Notes: a model not told the origin generated them from the letters alone. A DNA stretch of 64,000 nt from Beta vulgaris subsp. vulgaris (GCF_026745355.1 NC_079209.1:14869894-14933893); one strand, 5' to 3'. Positions 34,101 through 44,416 are shown, numbered from the stretch's first letter. Numbers and translations: made by a program.

Positions 34101-34205
34101 CGACCAAAAATCAAGCGGTCGACCAGGAAGTGCAGAATTTGTATAGCGTGAAAAAGAAGCTAGTCTTAACAAATTTGGACACTCGCTCATCAATATTTCT
34201 TTCAT
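31200..34205 (+). pseudogene. Gypsy gag-protease-RT start, decayed
   Basis: Leader frame at 31230 (SSNIARNRSFEVQVED), then gag at about 31975-32600 (PTIKPLDGTTVLDDHLSAYK, AFDAFIRGLRP). A zinc-knuckle-like block YCHFHKDCGHETNECKHLKR lies at about 32815-32880. Aspartic protease is at 33089-33406, with RRILIETGSSTDII, where the family has DTGSS, so the catalytic Asp is Glu. The segment before reverse transcriptase is at 33824-34081 (FEDVFAYSVEEMPKTDP), broken off at about 34200 before any catalytic RT motif. Numerous stops occur. This is a Ty3/gypsy element, probably Tat-like. No integrase, RNase H or 3' LTR is present. Confidence 0.75.
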
Positions 34206-34228
34206 TAAGAGTGCGTTTTCTTCAACTT

Positions 34229-34490
34229 GTTGGCCCTGAACTTATCTGAACTGAACTTATTGAACCCGAACTGAACTTATTGGAACTTATTAAACCTGAT
34301 TGGACCCGATTCAACTTATTGGACCTGATTAAATCTGATTGAACCTGATTGAAACTTATTAGCCTGATTGAAACTTATTAGACCTTATTGGCCCTGGTTG
34401 AAACTTATAAGACCTTATTGAACCTGATTGAAACTTATTAGACCTTATTGGACCTAATTGAAACTTTTTTGACCTTATTAGACAAAAAAA
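34229..34490. repeat. Decamer array, left
   Basis: About 25 consecutive units of roughly 10 bp with the pattern TTGRACCTKA or TTGAAACTTA. The regular 10-bp spacing equals one helical turn. Confidence 0.8.
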
Positions 34491-35518
34491 TTGACAATTA
34501 ATAACATAAATATTACCCCCACCGTAAATACTATCCCTCAATATTATGAAGTAATAATTATTAAAATTCGTCCTTTAAAAAGATAATTATTATTAATTAT
34601 CTCTTATGATAATTAATTTAACAAAACATTTCTTACTATTTGATATATTTGCCTATACATAACTTTCACCACTAATATATCTACTAGTCTTGTTTTGATT
34701 TTATAAAGCACTAGTAGAAAATTAAAAGTTGATTAACATTTATTGCTAACAAGTTAAAATTGGCACATGTGAAAAATTCTCACTCCACTTTCATTTACTT
34801 GAATGCACTAGAATTGTAACATTCCGTCCAATACAAAGAAGAGTAGAGACTAAAGTAAAAGAAATAGTGCAACTAGTGGTAGCGGAAATACCACTAAGAC
34901 AGAGATGCTACTCTAAGGAGTAGAATATAAAACTATAGATATGAATAATCCTTCAAAACAAAGATTCAACTTCTGAAATCATATATATAAAAAGGGAAAT
35001 GAGGTCCCATACCCTCATTCCTACAAGTCTCAAAACCACATATGATTTCCAAAAGAAACCTCAAACTCGAGGAAATCCAAACCAAAGGACAACAAAAATC
35101 TGAAGTTCAAACGTGTGACAAAACAAGAAGGATAGCTACTTGAGTCCTACTAAGTAACTAGTCCTAATCCCAGTTTCTAGATGCTCGTCCATTATGACCA
35201 GCTCCACTTTCTTGCTCACATGGTGAAAACGCACAACCTTGTTCCAAACCGTGACGATCCTAAACAGCATCACCATCTGCATAATAAATCAACAACTTCC
35301 ACAATCAGTGGGGAGTAACTAGCAGTTCTCCCAGCTCAAATAGAAACAGATAACAAACTTAAAAGATATTAGAAACAGCACCGGAGAACACATTACCAAG
35401 GTATCATACTCACAACGAGATACAAATAATCATAAGCAACCAATAAGGAAGTCCAACGTCACACCAAATCCCGGTCAACCATGCAACAAATACGGTCAAA
35501 CAAGCTCAAACACAACAG

Positions 35519-35785
35519 ACCATGCCGTCTGTGAGTAGACTCATTGGACCATGCCGCTCAAGGCGTACGCTGCATATTCGAGGACCATGCCGCCCGTTCC
35601 GAAGAGCTAAATTCTACGGATCATACCACCCGTAAGTGAACTGATGGACCATACCACCCTAGGTTAAGTATCCAATTCCTAGGACCATACCGCCCTTAGG
35701 ATAATCAAACTCAAATTCCTAGGACCATGCCGCCCTTAGGATCATCAAACCCAAATTCCTAGAACCATACCGTTCATCGGATCAA
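35519..35785. repeat. GGACCATACCGCCC repeats
   Basis: About eight imperfect copies of GGACCATRCCGCCC, spaced roughly 25-40 bp apart. The last three are embedded in a near-identical 38-bp unit beginning AAATTCCTAG. Confidence 0.7.
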
Positions 35786-36190
35786 TCCAACTGTTCAAAC
35801 ACAAGGTATACACACAATCCGACTAAACCAACTTTCATAGGTATACACAACATGGTATACAAGAAAATCGAATCCAGCTAACCAACAAGGTTCAATCGTG
35901 AGAGTACACCACCAAACAAGCATTCAACACACTCCAAGGCAAACAACCATAGGTCACCCAACAAAATAAGGCACACATCCTTAATATAATAACTCAAACC
36001 AACCCAAACTTACTCAAACATGCTTAACGTATATGCCTAAGACCATCCATCAATAAATAACCATGCTGTAAATAAATTTGAAATTAAATCAAACACGCAA
36101 CCAGGGAAAAACAGACCCTCGTCGCGAGGTGCGATGATTATCGCGAGTCGCGACACTCTGGCCGTTGCGAGCTGCGACTGCTCGTGGTTT

Positions 36191-37866
36191 CACTAGTAGA
36201 ATAAAGGCTACTTGCTGCGGTTAAAAAGTGCCCTATTGTTGCGGATTAGGGCGCGCAGCAATTAAGGGCGCAGCAATAGGTATTAATAATATTGTTGCGG
36301 TTTTAAACCGCAGCAATATAAAGAAATATTGCTGCGGTTTTAGTAACGACCAAACCGCAGCAATATTAAAAATTGTGGTGAAATAATATGGCCCTGAAAG
36401 GTAATATTGCTGCGGTTCTGGGCCAGAAACCGCAGCAATATTACCTTTTTTTGTATAAAAAAAGTAATAATGCTGCGGTTCTGGGCCCGAAACCGCAGCA
36501 ATAGGTCCTGGTAATGAAAAAAAAAATTTTTTTTTTTTTCATTTTGCAATCACATTGAAAAATAAAAATCCAGTAACAAACAAATCCACTATCCACAAAA
36601 TTTGCATATGAATTGAAAATGAAATGATATGAATATTATTAATATATAAGGATAAAAAAAACTAGTTACATAAATAATACAATAAATTAAAAAGTAAAAT
36701 GAAAAAAAAAACACTTACAACTTGACAAATTGTACATAATAACAGTAGAAATTCGAAAACAACGAACACAACCAACAAATCTGAAAAATTGACAAATTAT
36801 AAATAATAACAGTAGAAATTCGAAAACAACAAAACCCAACAAATCAGAAAAATTGACAAATTGTACATAATAACAGTAGAAATTCGAAAACAACGAACAC
36901 AACCAACAAATCTGAAAACTTTACAAATTGTACATAATAACAGTAGAAATTCTAAAACAACGAACACAACCAACAAATTGGAGGAACACAACCAACGGCG
37001 ACCCAAAACGAGTACTTGAAATCTGGCGAACTTTTGAGCAACGAATGAAATCTAACCGAGTTCCGGTGATGAAGCGAAGGCGGCGACGATGGAGGGTTTA
37101 GCGACGCCGACGATGGGGGGTTTAGCGACGCCGACGATGGAGGGCTGACAAGTTGCGAGTCTGCTTTTCGTCTTTGCTTCTTTGCTGCTGCTCGTATATT
37201 TGGTTGGTAACCGGCGGGCCGAAGGCGACAACGACGGCGACGATGGAGGGATTACGAGGATTGAATCAGTTGCGAGCCTTCTTTTCGTCTTCGTTACTTT
37301 TCGACTTTGTATATTCGCTGCTCTTCGACGGCGACGATGGAGGGCTCAGGTGAGAAGGAATTGAGTGAGGGAGTTGGAGAAGGAGAAGGAGAAGGAGATG
37401 AGAGTGTTGGTGTTGGTGAGAGAGGAAGGAGAAAGTGAAGAGAGAGAGATAGGAGATGAGAATGAAATGGCGTGAGAGGAAGAGGGAGGAACCGCGTGTG
37501 AGTGAGAGGAGAGAGAGGGGCACGGTTTTTTAGGGTTAGTGAGAGGGTGCCGTCTTCGTTGGGCCTTATATAATAATGGGCCTCTATATTGCTGCGGTTA
37601 ATTTATAGAAACCGCAGCAATATATTAAAATATTAATATTTTAATGTATTGCTGTGGTTTCTTTATAAAACCGCAGCAATATAGCTCGTCAAAGTAGTTA
37701 ATTAAATTTGAAAATTTGTCTCGTTACTATCTATTGCTGAGGTTTTGGGTAGGAACCGCAGCAATATTGTCAATTTCTTTTTTTTTTCTTTTTGCGTGTT
37801 ATATTGCTGCGTACAGGTAAAATCGTAGCAATATCACCGCAGCAAATAGCATTTATTCTACTAGTG
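36191..37866. mobile_element. Non-autonomous CACTA element, 1.7 kb
   Basis: Left end CACTAGTAGAATAAAGGCTA. The right end, read on the other strand, is CACTAGTAGAATAAATGCTA. The three flanking bases are TTT and CTT. Subterminal motif TTGCTGCGGTTT and its complement AAACCGCAGCAATAT occur about nine times near the left end and six times near the right. The interior has four copies of a 66-bp AT-rich unit (36719-36982), then a GC-rich stretch with GGCGACGATGGAGGG repeats (37079-37350). No transposase is encoded. Confidence 0.85.
36719..36982. repeat. Four 66-bp tandem units
   Basis: Each unit contains ACAAATTGTACATAATAACA, then GTAGAAATTCGAAAACAACG. The small frames over it on the minus strand are repeat artefacts. 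Confidence 0.85.
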
Positions 37867-38755
37867 CTTGCGAGTTGTGCTCGTATGCCAACCAAAACTC
37901 CAACAAATTCTACGCTTAGTCTCGCGCATCCAATCCAACCCAAATTCATACCATTCTCAACACTAATCACCCTAACAAGGGCTATACATCATCACAACAT
38001 CCAACTACTCAAAATCCACTAATAACCAAAGAGAACCAAAAATCAATCCAACCACACAACAACAAGGAGACAAATTAATCAACGTGACTTAACAAGATAA
38101 TCATAGTAACAATCCAAGTTATGAAAGTAACGCTAACAATCATGATACTACATGTAACTTCAATCATTCAATCCTCTAAGTTCCACCTAGCATGATACTA
38201 CGTTCTCTAACGCGTATCTAACATCCTAAGTTCACAATCTATTCTCTATCGAACTAGAATAATGTTAATTACATTTTTCTTGAAGAGGTAAGTAGTAGAA
38301 CGCTTGAACGTAGTCTGAAAGCCTTGTGAGAAATCACCACCTTCATTTCCTATGAACACAAGTGCAACGAACTCAACGCGTGCTTGAAAACCGGTGCAAA
38401 AATAGCTTGAAAAAAAGGACTGATTTTTGTGTGAGAAATGTGAAGGAAGAACAAGAACTTTTCCTCTCCCCTTTTCTTGTAATAGGCGTGTGAAATGAAG
38501 GTGAAAGGGAGGAGATTTTCTGATTTTATTTTCAGAAAAAGAATGTGAAGAGAAGGTCATTAAAAGGGAGTATTAAGAGAGGTAAGTGAAGAGATGACTC
38601 TTGGTTAACTTAACGTTACAAGAGATTAATATGGCTGTCCAAAAACTCTTCATAAACCATGAATAAAATCAGAAATTCGGACCCTCTAATACGAATAATA
38701 CAATGTACGAAAATACTAGTACAATGTGCTTTTTAAAAACGAAGTAAAATCATCT

Positions 38756-38758
<3 letters not shown>

Positions 38759-38824
<66 letters not shown>
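38759..38824. repeat. AT microsatellite
   Basis: About 64 bp of uninterrupted (AT)n in the solo LTR. Confidence 0.95.
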
Positions 38825-38825
<1 letters not shown>

Positions 38826-39281
38826 TAAGTAATTTATAATTGAAAATTATAATTATTAATGTAATACAAATACGTACTTACGACACAATCACATTTTGCA
38901 CTTTGTACAAACACGAGTACTACATTACCCGTTTAACATAATTAACGCATATACGAGCATTGTACACCTACTAAACAATGCCACATATAAAAACACATTA
39001 TAGAAGTATTGAAACATTATCAAACAAAAATGTAGGTGTAAAAATATATATATATATTTATACATACCGGAAAATATATATTATTAGTAAAATATAATTT
39101 TACAGTCAATAGTAATAATTAACGCGCGAAAATTTCAGAGAAATTTTGGGGTGTTACAAGAATGCTTATTGTAATTATAATGATTATTATTGTTAACCTT
39201 AATTATTTGACCATGATTATAATATTATTTAATAATAATATAATCAGCTAATAGTAATATGAATAATCAAATAATAGACTA

Positions 39282-39599
39282 CTCCCTCCGTTTCCTAAAG
39301 ATCTTCCCACTTACTGTTCCTACAGATACCAAGGAAAATCAAGTTGTGTGGGGCATGGTGTGAGTAAAGTAGGAGAGAGAAATGGGTTAAGATAAATAAA
39401 CAAATAAAAAGGGGTTAAAGTAGGAGAGAGAAAGGAAGTAAAATTGAATTAATAATATAATGGTGGACCATATGATAGTGACATGAGAGGGTAAATAGGG
39501 AAATTTGTTTTGCCAAATAAGGAATAAAGCAAAAGAGGGAAGATCTTTTGGAAACACCCTTAAACGGAAAGAGGGAAGATCTTTAGGAAACGGAGGGAG
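39282..39599. mobile_element. Stowaway-like MITE
   Basis: Ends CTCCCTCCGTTTCCTAAAGA and TCTTTAGGAAACGGAGGGAG are perfect inverted repeats for at least 26 bp. TA flanks at 39280-39281 and 39600-39601. Non-coding. Confidence 0.9.
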
Positions 39600-39652
39600 T
39601 ATAATACAAGTATAATACTATACATTGTGGTACTTAATAAAATATTCTAATA

Positions 39653-39869
39653 CTTCCTCCGTTTTATTAGATGTTATACTTTTCAAATCACGGACTCATA
39701 GGTAAATTTTGGAGAGAATAGAGATAGAGAGAATGAAAAACAAAAGGGTCCCATGTGAACATGTGATAGGAGAGAGATAGAGAGAAGTTATTACCCAAAA
39801 TAAAAGTGTAACATCTAATTTAAAACTTTCTAATATAGAAAGTGTAACATCTACAAAAAACGGAGGAAG
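39653..39869. mobile_element. Stowaway-like MITE
   Basis: Ends CTTCCTCCGTTTTATTAGAT and ATCTACAAAAAACGGAGGAAG form a near-perfect inverted repeat, with TA on both sides. The inner ATGTTATACTTT and AAAGTGTAACAT also pair. It differs from the neighbouring MITE in its interior. Confidence 0.85.
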
Positions 39870-40082
39870 TAATAACATAATCAGCTAATAATAATATAAA
39901 TAATAAAATAATAGACAATAATACAAATATTTAATAAAATAATAGACAAAAATACAAGTATAATACTATATAATCATTGTGGTACTTTCATTAAAATTCT
40001 AATAATAACATAATCAGCTAATAGTGATATGAAATTATGAATAATAAAATAATGGACAATAATACAAATGTTTATTGAACAT

Positions 40083-40285
40083 TGATTATTTGGACCTTAT
40101 TGGACCTGATTAGACTTGATTGAAACTTATTGGACCTTATTAGACCTGATTGGAACTTATTGCATATGATTGGGACTTATTGCACCTGATTGGAACTTAT
40201 TGAACCTTATTAGATCTGATTGGAACTTATTGTCCTGATTGGATCTTATTGCAACTTATATAAACTTATCTGAACTTATTGGACA
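40083..40285. repeat. Decamer array, right
   Basis: About 20 units of 10 bp (GGACCTTATT, GGACCTGATT, GGAACTTATT) in the same orientation as the left array. Confidence 0.8.
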
Positions 40286-40324
40286 TAATACTTAATTTTT
40301 TAAGTTGAGGAGAACGCATGCTAA

Positions 40325-40692
40325 GGCTATGTTCAGTTCACCTTATTTTTGCTTATTTCAGATCTAATCAGATCAGATCAGATCAGAAAAAATAAGTTCA
40401 GATCAGATCATGCTTATATGTAAAAGTCATTATTACTATTAAATATCTTTCATTACATATATAAGTAAAAACTATAATAATTGAATATTAATAAAGTACT
40501 CATTGAGACGAATCAAACAAGATCCAACATAACTATATTTTTTCTTATATATTGAGAAAAATCTAAAAGATAAGATCTTGTAAATCAGATCAAATCAGTT
40601 CACATCGCATCACATCAGTTCATATCAGATCAGATTAGATCAGATCAGAAAAAATAAATTCAGATTAAAAAATAAGTCTTCATACAACGTCT
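40325..40692. mobile_element. Foldback MITE with AGATC repeats, at the PPR promoter
   Basis: The left end GGCTATGTTCAGTTCACCTT and the complement of the right end (GACGTTGTATGAAGACTT) are similar, and both run into TATTTTT and CAGAT-rich arms (CAGATCAGATCAG). It is flanked by TAA on the left, shared with the outer element, and TTA on the right. It ends about 43 bases before the PPR start codon. Confidence 0.5.
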
Positions 40693-40734
40693 TTAGTCGT
40701 AGCTGAACCTCAATTCCAAAAAAGTAGAAACAAA

Positions 40735-41952
40735 ATGTCCAACGTATACACTCGTCTACACTGTCTGTTTTCTTCAAACCGAAATTCAGCAAACTCCATC
40801 AAATCTAAACTACCACAAATCCAGAATCCAAAACCCACAAAATCAACCCCAAACATAAACGCAGACATTAACCAAGGTGTTAAAGAGCTCTTGGATGAGA
40901 GAGACTCTAAAAAACTCGTAGAAAAATTCACTTCTCTTTCTGAGCACAAGTATTTTAGAACAAAGCATAGAATTTATGGTAATATAATTCATCGACTTAC
41001 TCTTTCCAAACAATTATCTTTGATTGAATATTTACTGGAATCCCAGAAGATTTACATTTCTGGGGAAGCATTTGCTGCTCGGATTATATTCTTGTATGGG
41101 AAAGCTGGGTTATTTGAGCATGCACACAAGCTGTTCGATGAATTGCCTGATCGAGGTTTTGAACAAAGTGACAGAACCTTTAGTGCTCTGTTGGGAGCTG
41201 GTTGTAATTCTGGGAATTTCGATAAGGTTTACGAGCTTTTTCAAGAGGTGCCCGTGAAACTGGCAATTAAATTAAGTATGGACAGTTATAATGCAGCACT
41301 TCATGCACTCTGTAAACTTGGTCTGTTTGATGATGCAGTGGCATTGCTTGATGTGATGGAGGAGAAGGGATTGAAGCCAAGTGTGTGTTCGCTTAATACG
41401 GTTCTGGGAGCGTTTTATGAGAAGGGAGAATTTGAGAAAGGTGAGAAGATATGGGAGAGGATGATTGGAAGTGGTGTGGTTCCTGATATGATCAGCTATA
41501 ATTTCAAGTTGCAAAAACTTGTTAGTGAAGGGAAGATTTCAGAAGCAATGGAGTTGATCATGGAATTGGAAAGTAAAGGATTAAATCCTAATGTGGGTAC
41601 TTACAATGCCTTGATTATAGGATCTTGTAAGCATGATGATTTGGATGGAGTAAGGAGATGGTACACTGAGCTCATGAGCCGTGGTTGTATTCCAAACAGG
41701 GTAACTTTCCACACCATTGTTCCTTTTCTGTGCGACAAAGGCGATTATAGCTTGGCATTTCAAGTATGCAAGAGGATGTTTAGGCGTCAGTGCTCGGTGG
41801 ATGAGTCTTTGTTGCAGAAGGTAGTTGATGGATTGGCAAAGAACTCCATGATCGACGAAGCCAATATTCTTGTAGGACTAGGACGGTCTAATAGTTTTTT
41901 TCCTTATAATCTTGTGTTGCCTAACCAAGGTGTGGTAGGCTTTTTCCTTTGA
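40735..41952 (+). CDS. P-class pentatricopeptide repeat protein
   Basis: An intact single-exon frame of 405 residues starting at the first ATG. The first 40 or so residues are rich in Ser, Lys, Asn and Arg with almost no acidic residues until Asp-44, as in a mitochondrial presequence. A degenerate region then precedes about seven 35-residue PPR motifs from residue 110. The clearest are SYNAALHALCKLGLFDDAVA, SLNTVLGAFYEKGEFEKGEK, TYNALIIGSCKHDDLDGVRR and TFHTIVPFLCDKGDYSLAFQ. The blocks GEAFAARIIFLYGKAGLFEHA and a DELPDR motif resemble the At1g55890/At3g13160 type, mitochondrial PPR proteins that associate with the mitoribosome. PPR repeats bind RNA, so a role in organellar RNA or translation is likely. 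The last residues (NQGVVGFFL) fall within the 3' duplicated segment and differ from the usual end. Confidence 0.9.
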   Translation: MSNVYTRLHCLFSSNRNSANSIKSKLPQIQNPKPTKSTPNINADINQGVKELLDERDSKKLVEKFTSLSEHKYFRTKHRIYGNIIHRLTLSKQLSLIEYLLESQKIYISGEAFAARIIFLYGKAGLFEHAHKLFDELPDRGFEQSDRTFSALLGAGCNSGNFDKVYELFQEVPVKLAIKLSMDSYNAALHALCKLGLFDDAVALLDVMEEKGLKPSVCSLNTVLGAFYEKGEFEKGEKIWERMIGSGVVPDMISYNFKLQKLVSEGKISEAMELIMELESKGLNPNVGTYNALIIGSCKHDDLDGVRRWYTELMSRGCIPNRVTFHTIVPFLCDKGDYSLAFQVCKRMFRRQCSVDESLLQKVVDGLAKNSMIDEANILVGLGRSNSFFPYNLVLPNQGVVGFFL

Positions 41953-42360
41953 GGCTTTGCTTGGAGGGCCAAGTCTTATATATTGCTATGTTAACTAGTT
42001 GAACTAATAAGGTTTTCGAGGTGCAATGTCCAATAGTTAAAACTATACTTGGAACTTATATGTTATATCTATCATTATCTATGATGCTTTATTTTCTAGT
42101 ACAAAAAGGGATTGTCAAGTCACTCTAAAACACAGAAAAAAACATACAACCATGTTGGTTGCCATAGATGTACTCCAAACTTATAGGGTGTCATTTTCAG
42201 CCTTATTGCTATGCTACAGGCTTTTTCGTTTGGGACTTAGCTTGAATGTCTAAATGTTATATATTGCTATGTTTACTACGCTAGTCTTGAACTAATGAGG
42301 TTCTATAGTGCAATAGCTAATTGTTAATGCTTAGCTTGAAACTTATCTCTATCAGTACGA
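41930..42360. repeat. Tandem duplication over the PPR 3' end
   Basis: GTAGGCTTTTTCCTTTGAGG with TTATATATTGCTATGTTAACT and GAACTAATAAGGTTTT (41937-42060) recurs diverged as ACAGGCTTTTTCGTTTGGGA onward at 42222-42350. A piece of the spacer (CATGTTGGTTGCCATAGATG, TACTCCAAACTTATAGGGTG) recurs a third time at 43180-43225. Confidence 0.65.
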
Positions 42361-42774
42361 CAGTACCTATAGTTCTTTGTTTTTAAGTTCAAAGACGATT
42401 TGCAAGCGGCACTAAACAAATAAAGCCTTGTTTTTAAGTCCAAAGACAGGATTTGCAAGCCATCTATACAAATATATTAATAGGCGTGCGAAAGAAATCT
42501 TATGTGCCACGTGGCACTCTTCTAACATTTCTAATGCAAAATGTTTAATGTCTATGTGTACTCCTCACTTTAAAAAAAATATGTAAGTGTAAGGTATCGA
42601 ACACATGACCTATGATATGAAAAATAAGAGCTTAATTATCAATACATTATGACTTTGTTGTCTAATTTTTCAAATAAAATATGATGAAGTCTTGCAATAA
42701 TTATAATTAACTAAAAATACTTAAACAAGTATATACATCTGTAATACTCTTAGGGTCTGTTCTCTTCGGCATAA

Positions 42775-42982
42775 AACAGTTGAACTGAATTGAACTGAAC
42801 TGAACTGAATTGAACTGAACTGAATTGAATTGAACTGAACTGAAATGAATAGTGATATGTGAGAGTAAAAGTATTGTCCAGAGCTGAACTGAATTGAACT
42901 GAACTAAACTAAATTGAATTGAACTGAATTGAACTGAACTAAATTGAACTGAACTAAAATGAACTGAATTGAACTGAACTGT
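42775..42982. repeat. GAACTGAATT repeat array
   Basis: Two blocks of GAACT/GAATT pentamers (42781-42848 and 42886-42979) are separated by ATAGTGATATGTGAGAGTAA. Flanking AAAACAGTT and AACTGTTTT are inverted. The sequence before it (GGTCTGTTCTCTTCGGC) resembles the ends of the Tourist-like elements at 34209 and 40325, so this may be another such element with unclear borders. Confidence 0.7.
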
Positions 42983-42985
42983 TTT

Positions 42986-43655
42986 CAAACTCAAACCTTT
43001 CAATTTTTTTTATATATCACGTTGTGACGTGAATTTTTCAATTTTTTAATGTATAAAAATTATGAAAAGTTAGCAAAACAGATTATGAAATTTAAAAATA
43101 ATAACATATTTATTTATTGTAACTGACTCAAGACGTCGCTTGGGGAAAAAAAAATAGTTCTAAACATAAAACACATACAAGCATGTTAGGTGTCATGAAT
43201 ATACTCCAAACTTATATGGTATCACCCTCGCCTTATTATATATTACTCTTTCCTTCCCTATATATTCTTTACAGGTTGTGCGAGAGCACCTAGATGTTAT
43301 TCAACTTACCAATCAAACAAAATATTCTTTACAGGTCGACTTCAAGGTCAAAGTTGACATTGTAACACCATTCAATTTTACATTGCAGGACTGATTTCAC
43401 ATTGTAGATGCAGATAAAATGTTCACCTTTCATTTGCATGTGATTGCACTGCCATTTTACTAGCTGGTCTTCTTTAATTGTTCAATACTTCAAATTCAAT
43501 TGATAATTTGCTTAAGGGTATCAATCAAATGACTAATTGCAACCAGTAAATCAGTATTAGGGACAAGGTGAGTGTATTGCAAATAGTAATTGTGTATTAG
43601 GATAGGGTGAGTGCCGCCACCTCAACTAGCTACTACAAAAGTTTTGCAAAATACA
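42986..43655. other. AT-rich flank, no gene
   Basis: Contains the third copy of the PPR-flank duplication, and a direct repeat AGTATTAGGGACAAGGTGAG versus TGTATTAGGATAGGGTGAG at 43554-43612. Confidence 0.4.
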
Positions 43656-43664
43656 ACACATTGT

Positions 43665-43813
43665 AGTTGAAAATGTAGAAAGTGCCATCGAGCCGTACTG
43701 TGCTATCGTCATCTTATGTTTACATGGGGATGTCCAAGTGGGAACAAGTGCCAAAATGCTCATGCCCTTGAAGAGCTTCATTCTCCGGATAGTTTTTGCT
43801 CCATAATCTATTA
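43665..43813 (+). pseudogene. CCCH zinc-finger fragment
   Basis: An open stretch reads KCRKCHRAVLCYRHLMF followed by TWGCPSGNKCQNAHALEEL and stops shortly after. CYRHLMFTWGCPSGNKCQNAH has the spacing C-x9-C-x5-C-x3-H of the RNA-binding CCCH finger, and an AH-x-x-EEL continuation is usual in the family. No start, no intron borders and no further domain are visible, so this is an isolated exon or a remnant. Confidence 0.5.
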
Positions 43814-44087
43814 ATCTGTAACCATTATCGAGCTGGGGAGCATCGCCAATGTGCTAGCTGTAGATTTGCCCATTTTGTGACAGATTTGTGTGATTTTCTG
43901 GCAGGAGGAGAAGAGTGTTCATTGATTCAACGTTCTCACTACAAACTCCATTGTATATAGGAGATAGAGTTGGATCACAGAAACTAATAAGTTTTGATTC
44001 CTCTGGTTGGTGTTGTAAACTGTAATGCCAAGCTAACTCTCTGTTTTGCCAAAGAGTATATTCCTTGTGCATTTGTCTATTGCGAAA

Positions 44088-44351
44088 ACAAATTTGGTTC
44101 AGACAAGTGGGGAATGTTGGGTGAACCAGAAAAGGTTGGATAGAGCCGGATCTAACGTCGGCTAGGTAAGCGTCTTGTAGTAAGAGGAGCAGTTATGAAT
44201 CCTGTAGACCATCCTCATAGGGGGTGAAGGGAGGCCCCCAATTAGTAGAAAAAATCCCACAACCCCTTGGGGTTATCCTGCACTTGGAAGAAGAGGTAGA
44301 AAAAGGAATAAATATAGTGATAATTTTATTATCCGTCGACGTAGTAAATAA
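44088..44351 (+). pseudogene. rpl2: Plastid-derived rpl2 3' end (nuclear copy)
   Basis: From CAGACAAGTGGGGAATGTTG onward the sequence follows the 3' end of chloroplast rpl2 (large-subunit ribosomal protein uL2). Recognisable pieces are the [14 protein letters not shown] region (ATGAATCCTGTAGACCATCC), [10 protein letters not shown] (CCTTGGGGTTATCCTGCACT) and KYSDN. It ends in TAA at 44349-44351. Several small deletions and substitutions shift the frame. It is followed without a gap by rps19 in plastid order. Confidence 0.85.
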
Positions 44352-44416
44352 GAAAGAAAATGAAAATAGAATTAGTTTCTTCATCTTTACATAAAAAAAT
44401 ATAGGAGTAATTAACT

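Larger units (their letters stand above)
34815..39158 (-). mobile_element. Solo LTR with AGAAT duplication, carrying a CACTA
   Basis: Ends TGTAACATTCCGTCC and GGGGTGTTACA, flanked by AGAAT at 34810-34814 and AGAAT at 39159-39163. On the minus strand it starts TGTAACACCCCAAAATTT, a common plant gypsy LTR start. It has no internal coding region and no partner. Without the CACTA element at 36191-37866 it is about 2.7 kb. The interior contains repeated GGACCATACCGCCC motifs and an AT microsatellite. Confidence 0.75.
39236..40075. repeat. Three tandem units of about 130 bp, split by MITEs
   Basis: ATAATCAGCTAATARTRATA, then ATAATAGAC, then ATACAAGTATAATACTATA, then TTGTGGTACTT recur at 39236, 39874 and 40011. 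The first unit is interrupted by the MITEs at 39282 and 39653. Confidence 0.6.
34209..40321. mobile_element. Tourist-like outer element with decamer arrays
   Basis: Inverted ends GAGTGCGTTTTCTTCAACTT (34209) and AAGTTGAGGAGAACGCATGC (ending 40321) match at 16 of 20 positions and are flanked by TAA at 34206-34208 and 40322-40324. Both ends continue into arrays of 10-bp units such as GGACCTGATT and GAACTTATTG (34229-34490 and 40083-40285), in the same orientation. The interior holds later insertions: a solo LTR and two MITEs. Without them the element is about 1.2 kb and has no coding capacity. Confidence 0.6.

Noticed and set aside
34229..34490. A CRISPR-like or coding repeat array
   Set aside because: Units are 10 bp without spacers, at the end of a transposon, in a plant nuclear context.
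36687..37006. Two overlapping minus-strand frames of about 70 residues with repeated FRFVGCVRCFRIS
   Set aside because: They follow the 66-bp tandem units of the CACTA element and have no start or family support.
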